Position numbers and translations under genes: made by a program. Below the pieces are notes generated by a model. The model did no database searches. It had not been told where the DNA came from and saw only the letters and a list, made by a program, of their open reading frames with translations. Of a stretch of DNA of 9,134 nt, positions 1-6,126 are shown one piece after another. The stretch is from NCBI GenBank assembly GCA_003661265.1, contig QMVU01000021.1, forward strand, positions 1-9,134, read 5' to 3'. This DNA is from Thermoproteota archaeon. GTDB taxonomy: Archaea; Korarchaeota; Korarchaeia; Korarchaeales; Korarchaeaceae. Position 1 is the stretch's first letter. Each line of letters begins with the position of its first letter.

Positions 1-203
1 TCGATCTTCCCTAAGATAAGCTTATATCCTTCAATGAGTTCTATCTCCCCCAATGAGTCCACTACTTCCTGTAGTCCTCTCTCCAGGAACCTGTTGAACG
101 ATTCTATCTGTGGATCTACTAGAGAATGTTCCCTAAAGTAAGCCTTTATGATAGGATAAAAATCGACATCCGATTTCCTATAATTCTCATTATCTAGGGC
201 CAG
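1..203 (-). CDS. rpoB: RNA polymerase subunit B (beta-like), N-terminal fragment
   Basis: This is the second-largest subunit of the archaeal RNA polymerase, which forms one side of the active-site cleft. Only the first 67 codons are present; the rest lies beyond the left edge. The visible peptide contains AYFREHSLVDPQIESFNRFL followed by a GLQEVV segment, the conserved N-terminal pattern of archaeal RpoB/eukaryotic Rpb2 (AYF, a short spacer, LV, Q, a SFN/SYN segment, LQE). The gene follows rpoH directly, as is usual in archaea. No in-frame ATG, GTG or TTG exists before codon 48, which is inside the conserved region. The frame is continuous with rpoH except for one TAG. The best start is CTG at 201-203, read on the minus strand, 8 nt after GGAGG. 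This puts AYF at residues 21-23, close to its place in known RpoB proteins. Identity is well supported; the exact start is inferred. Confidence 0.88.
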   Translation of the reverse strand, partial: MALDNENYRKSDVDFYPIIKAYFREHSLVDPQIESFNRFLERGLQEVVDSLGEIELIEGYKLILGKI

Positions 204-206
204 TTT

Positions 207-515
207 CTAACCCTCCACCTCGCTATCCAAAAATTCTTCTTTATCTCCTTTAATTGCCCGGGGGACTACTAGAGGAACACCCTCGACTACACGATAGTAG
301 GGAACGATGGAGTCGGGCCTCTCAATTCTAATTAGATCGCCTGGCTTCGCTCCAATCTGTCGGATTACTGGATCCCTTATCGAGATCTTAGGGAAGTACT
401 TTAAGGGCCCATATTTCCTGATAACCTCCTCCTTTTCCCTTTCAGATACGATAACATGTTTAGGCACAAGAACGTGCTTCATTAAATCGAAACCCTTCTC
501 TTCTTTCTTACTCAT
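207..515 (-). CDS. rpoH: RNA polymerase subunit H (Rpb5 C-terminal domain homologue)
   Basis: This small subunit of archaeal RNA polymerase corresponds to the C-terminal domain of eukaryotic Rpb5 and sits at the downstream-DNA jaw of the enzyme. The 102-residue protein has the family signatures in order: HVLVPKHVIVSEREKEEV (about residues 14-31), LKYFPKISIRDPVIRQIGAK (38-57), then GDLIRIERPD and YYRVVEG. It carries roughly 20 extra C-terminal residues after the usual end of the fold, rich in acidic residues (EEFLDSEVEG). The ATG at 513-515 gives an 11-residue lead before the conserved core; a second methionine (M12) is an alternative that matches shorter family members. rpoB follows immediately in the same frame. 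The gene is divergent from the oxidoreductase gamma gene. Confidence 0.96.
   Translation of the reverse strand: MSKKEEKGFDLMKHVLVPKHVIVSEREKEEVIRKYGPLKYFPKISIRDPVIRQIGAKPGDLIRIERPDSIVPYYRVVEGVPLVVPRAIKGDKEEFLDSEVEG
211..222 (-). promoter_or_regulatory. Ribosome binding site supporting a CTG start for rpoB
   Basis: Read on the minus strand this stretch is GAGGTGGAGGGT. It contains GAGGTG and GGAGG, both good complements of the 16S rRNA 3' end, and lies within the last codons of rpoH. GGAGG (212-216) is 8 nt from the CTG at 201-203, an ideal spacing. It is the main sequence evidence that rpoB starts at CTG. Confidence 0.6.
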
Positions 516-550
516 CTAAATACCCACCCCAGAGATCGAAATTCCAAGGA

Positions 551-572
551 AATATAGGCCTTATCATAATTA
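551..572 (-). promoter_or_regulatory. Probable promoter of rpoH-rpoB
   Basis: Read on the minus strand, this AT-rich stretch upstream of rpoH holds TAATTATGATA and TATATT (551-556). Either could be an archaeal TATA box. The TATATT box would place transcription start near 527 and the more distal element near 541, giving a short leader before the ATG at 515. A GGGGTGGG stretch (523-530) is a weak ribosome-binding candidate. The element is inferred from composition and spacing only. Confidence 0.4.
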
Positions 573-590
573 GCCCGAAAGCCATCATAC

Positions 591-600
591 CCCCCGGGGG
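591..600. repeat. Perfect palindrome in the rpoH/oxidoreductase divergent region
   Basis: CCCCCGGGGG is a perfect 10-bp palindrome between two divergent promoters. It lies upstream of both candidate TATA boxes. The surrounding non-coding sequence is otherwise AT-rich, so the motif stands out. It could be an operator or simply a chance GC tract; no family of regulators can be named from it. Confidence 0.5.
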
Positions 601-631
601 CGCGAGGTTAGTTGGAGTATGCTGGGATGGA

Positions 632-639
632 TTTAAAAG
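632..639 (+). promoter_or_regulatory. TATA-box candidate for the oxidoreductase gamma gene
   Basis: TTTAAAAG lies in a purine-led context (GGGATGGA upstream). Its centre is about 36 nt before the preferred ATG at 672, which would put transcription start around 661 and leave a leader of about 10 nt. If correct, the in-frame ATGs at 612 and 627 lie upstream of the promoter and cannot be the real start. Confidence 0.45.
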
Positions 640-671
640 TTTTAACGTCAACTTCGAGGTACTTGAGTAGG

Positions 672-1241
672 ATGGGAAAGATAATAGAAATTCGTTGGCA
701 TGGAAGAGGAGGACAGGGAGCAGTTCTTGCCTCAAGAATACTGGCAAAAGCTTGTTTTTTGGAGGGGAAATGGACCCAGGCATTTCCCTTTTTCGGAGCC
801 GAGAGGAGGGGGGCCCCTGTAATGGCATTTTCAAGGATATCAGATGAGCCCATTAAGCTCAGGAGCCAGATATACTCCCCAGATGTTCTAGTCTTCCTTG
901 ACCCAATGTTTCTTTCGATGCCCTCAGCATTAGAGGGATTTAAAGAGGGAGGAATCCTAGTAGTCAACACGGAGAGAGCCCCTGAAGAAATTAAGATGGA
1001 GAAAGCGTCGGTGATAGCCACGGTACCAGCCACTTCCATAGCTGTAGACTTGGGTTTAGCGGTGGCTGGTCTCCCCATACCAAACACGGTGATGGTGGGA
1101 GCTACCATAAAGGCTACAAATCTCTCAAGCATAGATAACGTGAAGCAAGCCATTAGGGAGCTTATAAAAGAACCTCTCCGACAGCTTAACGAAAAGGCCG
1201 TTGAATTGGGCTTTAAAAGGACGAAGATCAGCTATTCGTAG
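672..1241 (+). CDS. 2-oxoacid:ferredoxin oxidoreductase, gamma subunit (PorG/VorC type)
   Basis: This is the gamma subunit of a thiamine-diphosphate-dependent enzyme that oxidatively decarboxylates pyruvate or another 2-oxoacid to acyl-CoA, with ferredoxin as electron acceptor, in the cytoplasm. The 189-residue protein opens with MGKIIEIRWHGRGGQGAVLA, the hallmark N-terminus of the family (GRGGQG at residues 11-16), followed by the conserved FGAERRGAPV (41-50) and a DVLVFLDP segment. Length is normal. The ATG at 672 was chosen over 612 because family members start a few residues before the GRGGQG loop and because a TATA-like box lies at 632-639; GAGGT at 656-660 is a possible ribosome site. 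The usual delta, alpha and beta subunit genes are not adjacent: the next gene is convergent. Substrate class (pyruvate, 2-oxoisovalerate, indolepyruvate) cannot be decided, so no symbol is given. Confidence 0.9.
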   Translation: MGKIIEIRWHGRGGQGAVLASRILAKACFLEGKWTQAFPFFGAERRGAPVMAFSRISDEPIKLRSQIYSPDVLVFLDPMFLSMPSALEGFKEGGILVVNTERAPEEIKMEKASVIATVPATSIAVDLGLAVAGLPIPNTVMVGATIKATNLSSIDNVKQAIRELIKEPLRQLNEKAVELGFKRTKISYS

Positions 1242-1459
1242 TATGCATCGTAGAATCTAGTGTACACATCTATGTCCTCCTCTTCAGGATCTACCTCGAG
1301 TACCTCATGTAAGCCGCATTCCAGGCAACGTATATCTGCCTTACCCTCCCTCTTGTTTATGTCTATTATGACGGAATTGTGGTGACAGGCAGGACATCGG
1401 AACATTTCTGGCTTTATCACGCGCCTAATTACCCTTCTCATACGTCTCCTTCTTCCCAT
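1232..1459 (-). CDS. Elf1-like transcription elongation factor (zinc ribbon)
   Basis: This is a 75-residue archaeal homologue of eukaryotic Elf1/ELOF1, a small factor that binds RNA polymerase during elongation, mostly found in TACK and Asgard archaea. An arginine-rich N-terminus (MGRRRRMRRVIRRVIK) precedes a four-cysteine zinc ribbon: C22-x2-C25 and C45-x2-C48, separated by a hydrophobic beta segment and INKREGKADI. An acidic tail containing EEEDIDVYTRFYDAYYE matches the family ending (D-V-Y-x-x-F). The last 10 bp overlap the end of the convergent oxidoreductase gene. No strong Shine-Dalgarno precedes the ATG at 1457-1459, and a TATA-like box about 25 nt upstream suggests a leaderless mRNA. 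It lies close to RNA polymerase genes on the same strand. Identification rests on motif pattern and size. Confidence 0.85.
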   Translation of the reverse strand: MGRRRRMRRVIRRVIKPEMFRCPACHHNSVIIDINKREGKADIRCLECGLHEVLEVDPEEEDIDVYTRFYDAYYE

Positions 1460-1478
1460 TTACATCCCAAGGCTTGGA

Positions 1479-1487
1479 GATTTTATC
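1479..1487 (-). promoter_or_regulatory. TATA-box candidate for the elf1-like gene
   Basis: On the minus strand this reads GATAAAATC. Its centre is about 25 nt upstream of the ATG at 1457-1459, the standard archaeal TATA-to-start-site distance. Transcription would then begin at or next to the start codon, giving a leaderless message, in keeping with the lack of a convincing ribosome binding site. Confidence 0.5.
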
Positions 1488-1523
1488 GGTATTAACGATT
1501 TCTGTCACAAGCTAGAGAGGTCC

Positions 1524-1554
1524 GTGAGGGGGCATACCTTAATTACCCCATCAC
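1524..1554. promoter_or_regulatory. Inverted repeat around a TATA-like box, upstream of the replication operon
   Basis: GTGAGGGGG (1524-1532) and CCCCATCAC (1546-1554) pair at 8 of 9 positions across a 13-nt spacer. The spacer contains CTTAATTA (1538-1545), the best TATA-box candidate for the plus-strand operon; its centre near 1542 would place transcription start around 1568 and leave a leader of about 15 nt before the ATG at 1584. Arms flanking a TATA box suggest an operator bound by a dimeric repressor, or less likely an RNA or DNA hairpin. The weak AGGGG at 1568-1572 is the only ribosome-site candidate for the first gene. Confidence 0.5.
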
Positions 1555-1583
1555 CCTAAGAACTTCTAGGGGCCGCAAGTCAG

Positions 1584-4500
1584 ATGAATGACGAGGAATA
1601 CATAAATGGACTGGACAAAGCAGTTGATACCCTAATTGAGCTTGCAAACGAGGCAAGATCTAAGGGATTTGACGTTGCCCTCCATGTGGAGAGTGAGAAG
1701 GCTAACACGCTTCCAGAGAGAGTTGTAGCCCTCTTTGGATACCCGAAGATCGGAGAAAGAATTTCTTACTGGCTCTCAAAAGGTCTGGGGAAGAGAGAAC
1801 TTGCGTTTAAGATGGCAGACGAAATCCTGGCAGGAAACCTAGGGCTCGATCTAGGACCAGCTGAGAAGGCAGAATTGGCTATTAGAGTAGGCCTCTCCAT
1901 CATGACTGGAGCCACGGTTTCGGCTCCAGTCGAGGGGATAAACAAGGTGGTCATAAGGAGGAATCCAGATGATGGATCGCACTACCTCTCTGTCTATTTC
2001 AACGGACCAATAAGAACAGCTGGAGGAACGGATGGAGCCCTCGTTGTAGTTCTTGCAGATTATATCAGACAAAAACTCGGACTAGCACCGTACAAACCCG
2101 GTCCTAGAGAGATTGGAAGGTATGTCGAGGAAGTATCACTCTATAAGAGAGTCCAGCACCTTCAGTACAATTCAAGATCTGAGGAAGTGAGATACGTAGC
2201 CGAGCATTTGCCCGTAGAGATAAACGGTCCCCCAACAGAAAAAATAGAGGTCTCAGCTTATAGAAATCTCAGAACCGTTGAGACAAACAGGCTTAGAGGG
2301 GGCGCCATCCTAGTCCTTAACGACTGCATTTTGCAGAAGGCGCCAAAGCTTCTGATGGCTATAAAGAAGCTCAGAGCTAAAGGATACGACATAAAGGGAT
2401 GGGATTGGCTAGAATGGTTTCAGACAAAATCGGAGGAGGAGACAGAGGGAGAAGGATGCCCCTACATCAAACCCTCATACAAATACTTAAGGGAATCCGT
2501 TGCTGGAAGGCCAATTCTCTCGTATCCTCAGAGACCAGGGGGGTTTAGGCTCAGATATGGTAGATCTAGGATAACTGGCTTAGCTTCAATTGGGGTTCAC
2601 CCGGCTACAATGTACGTTTTAGATGAGTTCTTGGCGATAGGAACTCAGGTAAGGATAGAGAGACCCGGAAAGAGTGCCATAGTCCTCCCCGTTAATTCGA
2701 TAGAGGGGCCCATTGTCAGGTTGAAGAACGGCTCCGTTATAAGGATAGAATCGGTCGAAATGGCAAAGGAGTACGCTGATGAAGTAGACAGGATACTCTT
2801 CTTAGGAGATGTGCTGGTGGCATTTGGGGAATTTCTCCAAAACAACCACCCACTCCTTCCCTCGGCCTGGGTTGAGGAATGGTGGGAGGCCCTTTTGAAG
2901 AAGGCAGCTGAGGAGAAAGGCGAGGAATTGTCCTCAGATCTCGTCGAAATTGCTTCTAAGGACTTTGATGAGGCTATTAGGCTTAGTTTACTCTATAACG
3001 TACCTTTACATCCCCGATGGACCTACTTCTGGCACGATATAACAATAGATCAGCTTTCTGCGCTCTATGATGCGCTGAGAGCAGGAGACGTAAGGGAGAA
3101 CATGATTCAAGTTGACCTAAACGAGGAGATCAAGGAAATACTGGAAGCAATAGGGGTTCCTCATGAGGTTGATGGGCAAAAGATAGTGATTAAAGGAGGA
3201 GATGCTAAGTCTCTCATAGTTACTTTAGGAGGTCTTGAAGGGGAGGCTAATTGGGGAGAAAAAGCTAAATGGGATGTGCTCTCAGCAATAAATGAGCTCT
3301 CTCCTGTGAAAATTATGCCGAAAGCTCCCTTTTACATAGGCATGAGAGTAGGAAGACCCGAGAAGGCGAAGCCGAGAGCTATGAAACCTCCAGTAAACCT
3401 GCTGTTTCCAATAGGCACGCAAAAAGGAAGAAGCAGGTCTGCAAGCCAAGCATATAGTGCAGGGATAATAGTAGTAGATATAGCTCTTAGGAGATGTCCC
3501 GAGTGCGGAAGGGAAACTCCCATGTACTTCTGCAGAACTTGCGGAAGGAGAACTGAGCAGCTATATTTCTGCCCAAAATGTGGAAGAGAACTTCCTTCCG
3601 GAGGAACCTGTCCTGTTCATAGGCTGCCTGCTGTAAAACACAGACAGGGCAACATAAACTTCAGAAATTTAATAGACGAAGTAATTGACACAATTTTTGC
3701 TTCAGAATTAGTTGATCTAGGGAAGATAAGATGTGTCATAGGCCTAACAAATGAAGATAAATGTCCAGAGCCGCTTGAGAAGGGGGTGTTGAGGAGCAAG
3801 TACGGTCTTTATGTATTCAAGGATGGAACTTGCAGATTTGACGCTACAAACGCTGTTATGACCCACTTTAAACCCTCAGAAATAGGCACTCCCATTGAAA
3901 AGCTTAGGGAGCTTGGTTATACCCACGATGTAAACGGTCAGCCATTGGAGAGAGAAGATCAACTCCTGGAACTAAAGATAAACGACATAATTATACCAGA
4001 GGAAGCAGCAGAATATCTTTACAGGGTCTCTAAGTTCGTGGACGATGAGCTAGAGCTGTTCTACGGTCTTCCCAGGTTTTACAATCTGAGAGAGCCCAGG
4101 GACCTTGTGGGCCATATAGTGTTTACCATATCCCCCCACACCTTCATAGCAAATGTGGCAAGGATAATAGGCTTCACGAAGGCATCTGTGATCTTCGCTC
4201 ATCCCTTCCTACACGCAGCCAAGAGAAGGAATGCGGATGGGGATGAGGACTCCATAATTCTGGGCTTAGATCTTCTGCTCAACTTCTCAAGACATTATCT
4301 TCCAGCAACTCCGGGTGGAAGGGAGGACGCGCCCCTTCTGATCGTTACCAAGATAGACCTGAACTACATAGACGATGAAAGCTATAACATGGAGGTCGTC
4401 GAACGTTATCCTCTCGAGTTCTATGAAAGCACTTACAGATACGAGAGTCCCTCAAACCTTGAGGATTTGATCCCAACTGTTGGAAAACTATTCTTTCAGG

Positions 4501-5030
4501 GAATTCCCTATCCCAAAATTAACTTCACGAACACAACAAGGAGAGCGGATGAGGGACCTCTCATGACGACATACAGGAAATTGGACAAAATGCTAGATAA
4601 GTTGGAAAAGCACGTGGAGTTGGAGCTCAAGATAAGAGCTGTGAACCCAGAAGATTCGATAGCTAGAGCAATTACCTCGCACTTCCTTAGGGATGTCTCC
4701 GGGAACCTCAGGAAGTTCTCAATGCAGAGTTTTAGATGCTCCACGTGCAATGCTAAGTATAGAAGGCTCCCCTTGTCTGGAAAATGCGAGAAATGCGGAG
4801 GAAATTTGGTTCTCACGATGTATCCAAGATCGGCTGTCAAATACATAGAACCAGCCTTGAAGACCCTCGAAGCACACAATTTAATGGGGTATGTACATCA
4901 AAGACTGAAGCTTCTCGAGGAAGAGGCGAGATCCATGTTCACATTCCTAAGAGAGGGGGAGAAGCTTAAGGAGGAAATGCTTGAAGAGGTTGAACCTGTG
5001 AGGCGCCAGAGGCTGGTGGACTTCTTGTGA
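1584..5030 (+). CDS. polC: D-family DNA polymerase large (catalytic) subunit DP2
   Basis: This is the polymerase subunit of archaeal PolD, the replicative polymerase of most archaea outside classical Crenarchaeota. It works with the exonuclease subunit DP1, which is not encoded here. The protein has 1148 residues, at the compact end of the family, and contains no intein. The N-terminal domain has NGPIRTAGGTDGAL (140-153). The core has VNLLFPIGTQKGRSRSASQA (604-623), then a cysteine cluster (C638, C641, C650, C653, C663, C666, C676, with H679 where an eighth Cys might be expected). The active-site loop KRRNADGDEDS (880-890) supplies N883, D885 and D887 of the double-psi beta-barrel, an RNA-polymerase-like fold. 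A second zinc module is near the end (C1052, C1055, C1068, C1071). The C-terminus RRQRLVDFL resembles a PCNA-binding PIP box. There is no in-frame start upstream before a stop codon. It is the first gene of the operon. Confidence 0.98.
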   Translation: MNDEEYINGLDKAVDTLIELANEARSKGFDVALHVESEKANTLPERVVALFGYPKIGERISYWLSKGLGKRELAFKMADEILAGNLGLDLGPAEKAELAIRVGLSIMTGATVSAPVEGINKVVIRRNPDDGSHYLSVYFNGPIRTAGGTDGALVVVLADYIRQKLGLAPYKPGPREIGRYVEEVSLYKRVQHLQYNSRSEEVRYVAEHLPVEINGPPTEKIEVSAYRNLRTVETNRLRGGAILVLNDCILQKAPKLLMAIKKLRAKGYDIKGWDWLEWFQTKSEEETEGEGCPYIKPSYKYLRESVAGRPILSYPQRPGGFRLRYGRSRITGLASIGVHPATMYVLDEFLAIGTQVRIERPGKSAIVLPVNSIEGPIVRLKNGSVIRIESVEMAKEYADEVDRILFLGDVLVAFGEFLQNNHPLLPSAWVEEWWEALLKKAAEEKGEELSSDLVEIASKDFDEAIRLSLLYNVPLHPRWTYFWHDITIDQLSALYDALRAGDVRENMIQVDLNEEIKEILEAIGVPHEVDGQKIVIKGGDAKSLIVTLGGLEGEANWGEKAKWDVLSAINELSPVKIMPKAPFYIGMRVGRPEKAKPRAMKPPVNLLFPIGTQKGRSRSASQAYSAGIIVVDIALRRCPECGRETPMYFCRTCGRRTEQLYFCPKCGRELPSGGTCPVHRLPAVKHRQGNINFRNLIDEVIDTIFASELVDLGKIRCVIGLTNEDKCPEPLEKGVLRSKYGLYVFKDGTCRFDATNAVMTHFKPSEIGTPIEKLRELGYTHDVNGQPLEREDQLLELKINDIIIPEEAAEYLYRVSKFVDDELELFYGLPRFYNLREPRDLVGHIVFTISPHTFIANVARIIGFTKASVIFAHPFLHAAKRRNADGDEDSIILGLDLLLNFSRHYLPATPGGREDAPLLIVTKIDLNYIDDESYNMEVVERYPLEFYESTYRYESPSNLEDLIPTVGKLFFQGIPYPKINFTNTTRRADEGPLMTTYRKLDKMLDKLEKHVELELKIRAVNPEDSIARAITSHFLRDVSGNLRKFSMQSFRCSTCNAKYRRLPLSGKCEKCGGNLVLTMYPRSAVKYIEPALKTLEAHNLMGYVHQRLKLLEEEARSMFTFLREGEKLKEEMLEEVEPVRRQRLVDFL

Positions 5031-5039
5031 GGGATTGGG

Positions 5040-5378
5040 ATGAAGATCACAAGGATAGCTAGTATAAGGGGAAGCGGAACCAGCACATGTGTTGTTGGAG
5101 TTGTCATACACTCGGCTGAGAATTTCCTAGTGGTAGAAGACGGAAGCGGGAAGGCTAAGGTGTACTTGGGGAATTCCAAGACCTTTAATCCGTCATCAGT
5201 GATTTTAGTTGTGGGAAACGTCCTTTCCGGTGAGGGGGAGCTAAAGGAGATACAAGCAAACGCAATAGCAGATCTAAGTGGTATAGATTTAAGGCTGTTG
5301 AGGAGGACAATTGAGCTTGAGGAGGAGCTGGAGAAGTTAGAGGTGAAGTTGAAGAGGGGAATGAAAGATGCCAGCTAG
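5040..5378 (+). CDS. Small single OB-fold protein, RPA2/Stn1-like, unnamed
   Basis: I do not recognise this 112-residue protein as a named family. Its pattern reads as one OB fold: a strand VVGVVIHSAENFLVVEDGSG (18-37), KAKVYL, then SSVILVVGNVLSG (52-64) and EIQANAIADLSG (70-81), the order seen in RPA32/Stn1-type single-stranded-DNA-binding domains. A predicted charged helix follows (83-107, rich in Glu, Leu and Arg), which could form a coiled coil. No zinc motif, signal peptide or membrane segment is seen. The gene starts 9 nt after the polymerase gene, with GAGGG at the junction, and its last 11 nt overlap the PCNA start. The position suggests a role at the replication fork, perhaps ssDNA binding or as an accessory subunit of PolD or primase, but this is inference. 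RecO-like or RPA-associated OB proteins are alternatives. Confidence 0.8.
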   Translation: MKITRIASIRGSGTSTCVVGVVIHSAENFLVVEDGSGKAKVYLGNSKTFNPSSVILVVGNVLSGEGELKEIQANAIADLSGIDLRLLRRTIELEEELEKLEVKLKRGMKDAS

Positions 5379-6117
5379 ATTGATGGTAGATGAAACCAAG
5401 ACATTTACGGGCTCTATGAGTGCTGTAGAGCTCTTAGTTGAGGAGGCAACCATAAAAATAGACCCTGAGACGGGACTTAGCCTATCAGCGCTGGAGCCCG
5501 CGAAGACGGCGATGGTTCAGGTCGTCCTTCCGAAGCCGTTCTTCACAGAGTTTGAGATAGATGAGGAGAGATACATCGGAATAAACTTTACCGAACTGAT
5601 CAGAATCCTCAAAAGAGCGAAATCCACCGAGACGGTAGCTCTCATCTTTGATGAAAACAGCATAAAGGTTGAGATAAGAGGGAAGTACACGCGGAGGTTC
5701 ATCCTTCCATTACTCTCCGGAGAGCCATTTAAGATGAGGGAATTAAAGGTTGACTTCAAAGCTGGGGCAAGGATAGAGTGCAAGGGCTTTCCCTCGATGA
5801 TAAAGGACCTTGAGCTCGTGGGAAATGAAGTAGAAGTTGAGATAGATGCTGAGGCACTGAAATTTAAGACCTCCGGTAGGGGGACGGAGAGCATCGTGGA
5901 GATATCGAGGGATGATCCCATACTGCTAGACATATGGGCGGATGAACCCTCTAAAAGCATTTACAGCCTGGCTTACCTGGAGAGGATGGCAAAGCCAGCG
6001 GCTATAGCTCAAGATATGAGCATAGAAATCTCAACAAATACTCCAATGAGAATGCGTTACTCTTTGGGATTTGAGGGAGCAAACATAACATATTACCTGG
6101 CCCACCTATCGGTTTAG
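5368..6117 (+). CDS. pcn: DNA polymerase sliding clamp PCNA
   Basis: This is the sliding clamp that encircles DNA as a trimer and tethers PolD, FEN1, ligase and other PIP-box proteins. Its 249 residues are the normal length. The N-terminal half has LLVEEATIKIDPETGLSLSA (22-41), FEIDEERYIGINFTEL (62-77) and LKRAKSTETV (81-90), all close to archaeal PCNA. The interdomain linker falls around residues 115-130 and the C-terminus ends in ITYYLAHLSV, resembling the usual YYLAP ending that takes part in PIP-box binding. The start at 5368 is preferred over the ATG at 5383 because residues 3-5 (ARL) match the first strand of the family; GAGGGG upstream supports it. It overlaps the OB-fold gene by 11 nt, so translation is likely coupled. 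Whether this genome has more PCNA copies cannot be seen. Confidence 0.97.
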   Translation: MPARLMVDETKTFTGSMSAVELLVEEATIKIDPETGLSLSALEPAKTAMVQVVLPKPFFTEFEIDEERYIGINFTELIRILKRAKSTETVALIFDENSIKVEIRGKYTRRFILPLLSGEPFKMRELKVDFKAGARIECKGFPSMIKDLELVGNEVEVEIDAEALKFKTSGRGTESIVEISRDDPILLDIWADEPSKSIYSLAYLERMAKPAAIAQDMSIEISTNTPMRMRYSLGFEGANITYYLAHLSV

Positions 6118-6126
6118 AGAAAAGGC

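Noticed and set aside
207..209. TAG between rpoH and rpoB as a pyrrolysine or readthrough codon joining them
   Set aside because: Possible in principle, but RpoH already ends at a natural length and a well-placed GGAGG precedes CTG, so separate initiation is simpler. Kept only as an alternative in the rpoB finding.
612..671. Upstream ATG starts (612 and 627) for the oxidoreductase gamma gene
   Set aside because: They would add 20 or 15 residues not seen in the family and lie upstream of the probable TATA box.
805..816. GGGGGGCCCC palindrome-like tract, and a similar one near 8627-8637
   Set aside because: Both are inside coding sequence and arise from Arg-Gly-Ala-Pro codons, so there is no need to propose a regulatory site.
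608..1153. Long minus-strand open frame opposite the oxidoreductase gene
   Set aside because: Shadow of a clearly recognised plus-strand gene. It has no family motif and the composition of an antisense frame rich in Ser, Thr and Ile.
1200..1260. Intrinsic terminators at the convergent gene ends
   Set aside because: Only short T runs (four bases) occur, no better than background, so no terminator is annotated.
4221..4253. Possible intein at the DP2 active-site loop
   Set aside because: This loop is an intein site in some archaea, but here the codons for KRRNADGDEDS are uninterrupted and the protein length is normal without an insert.
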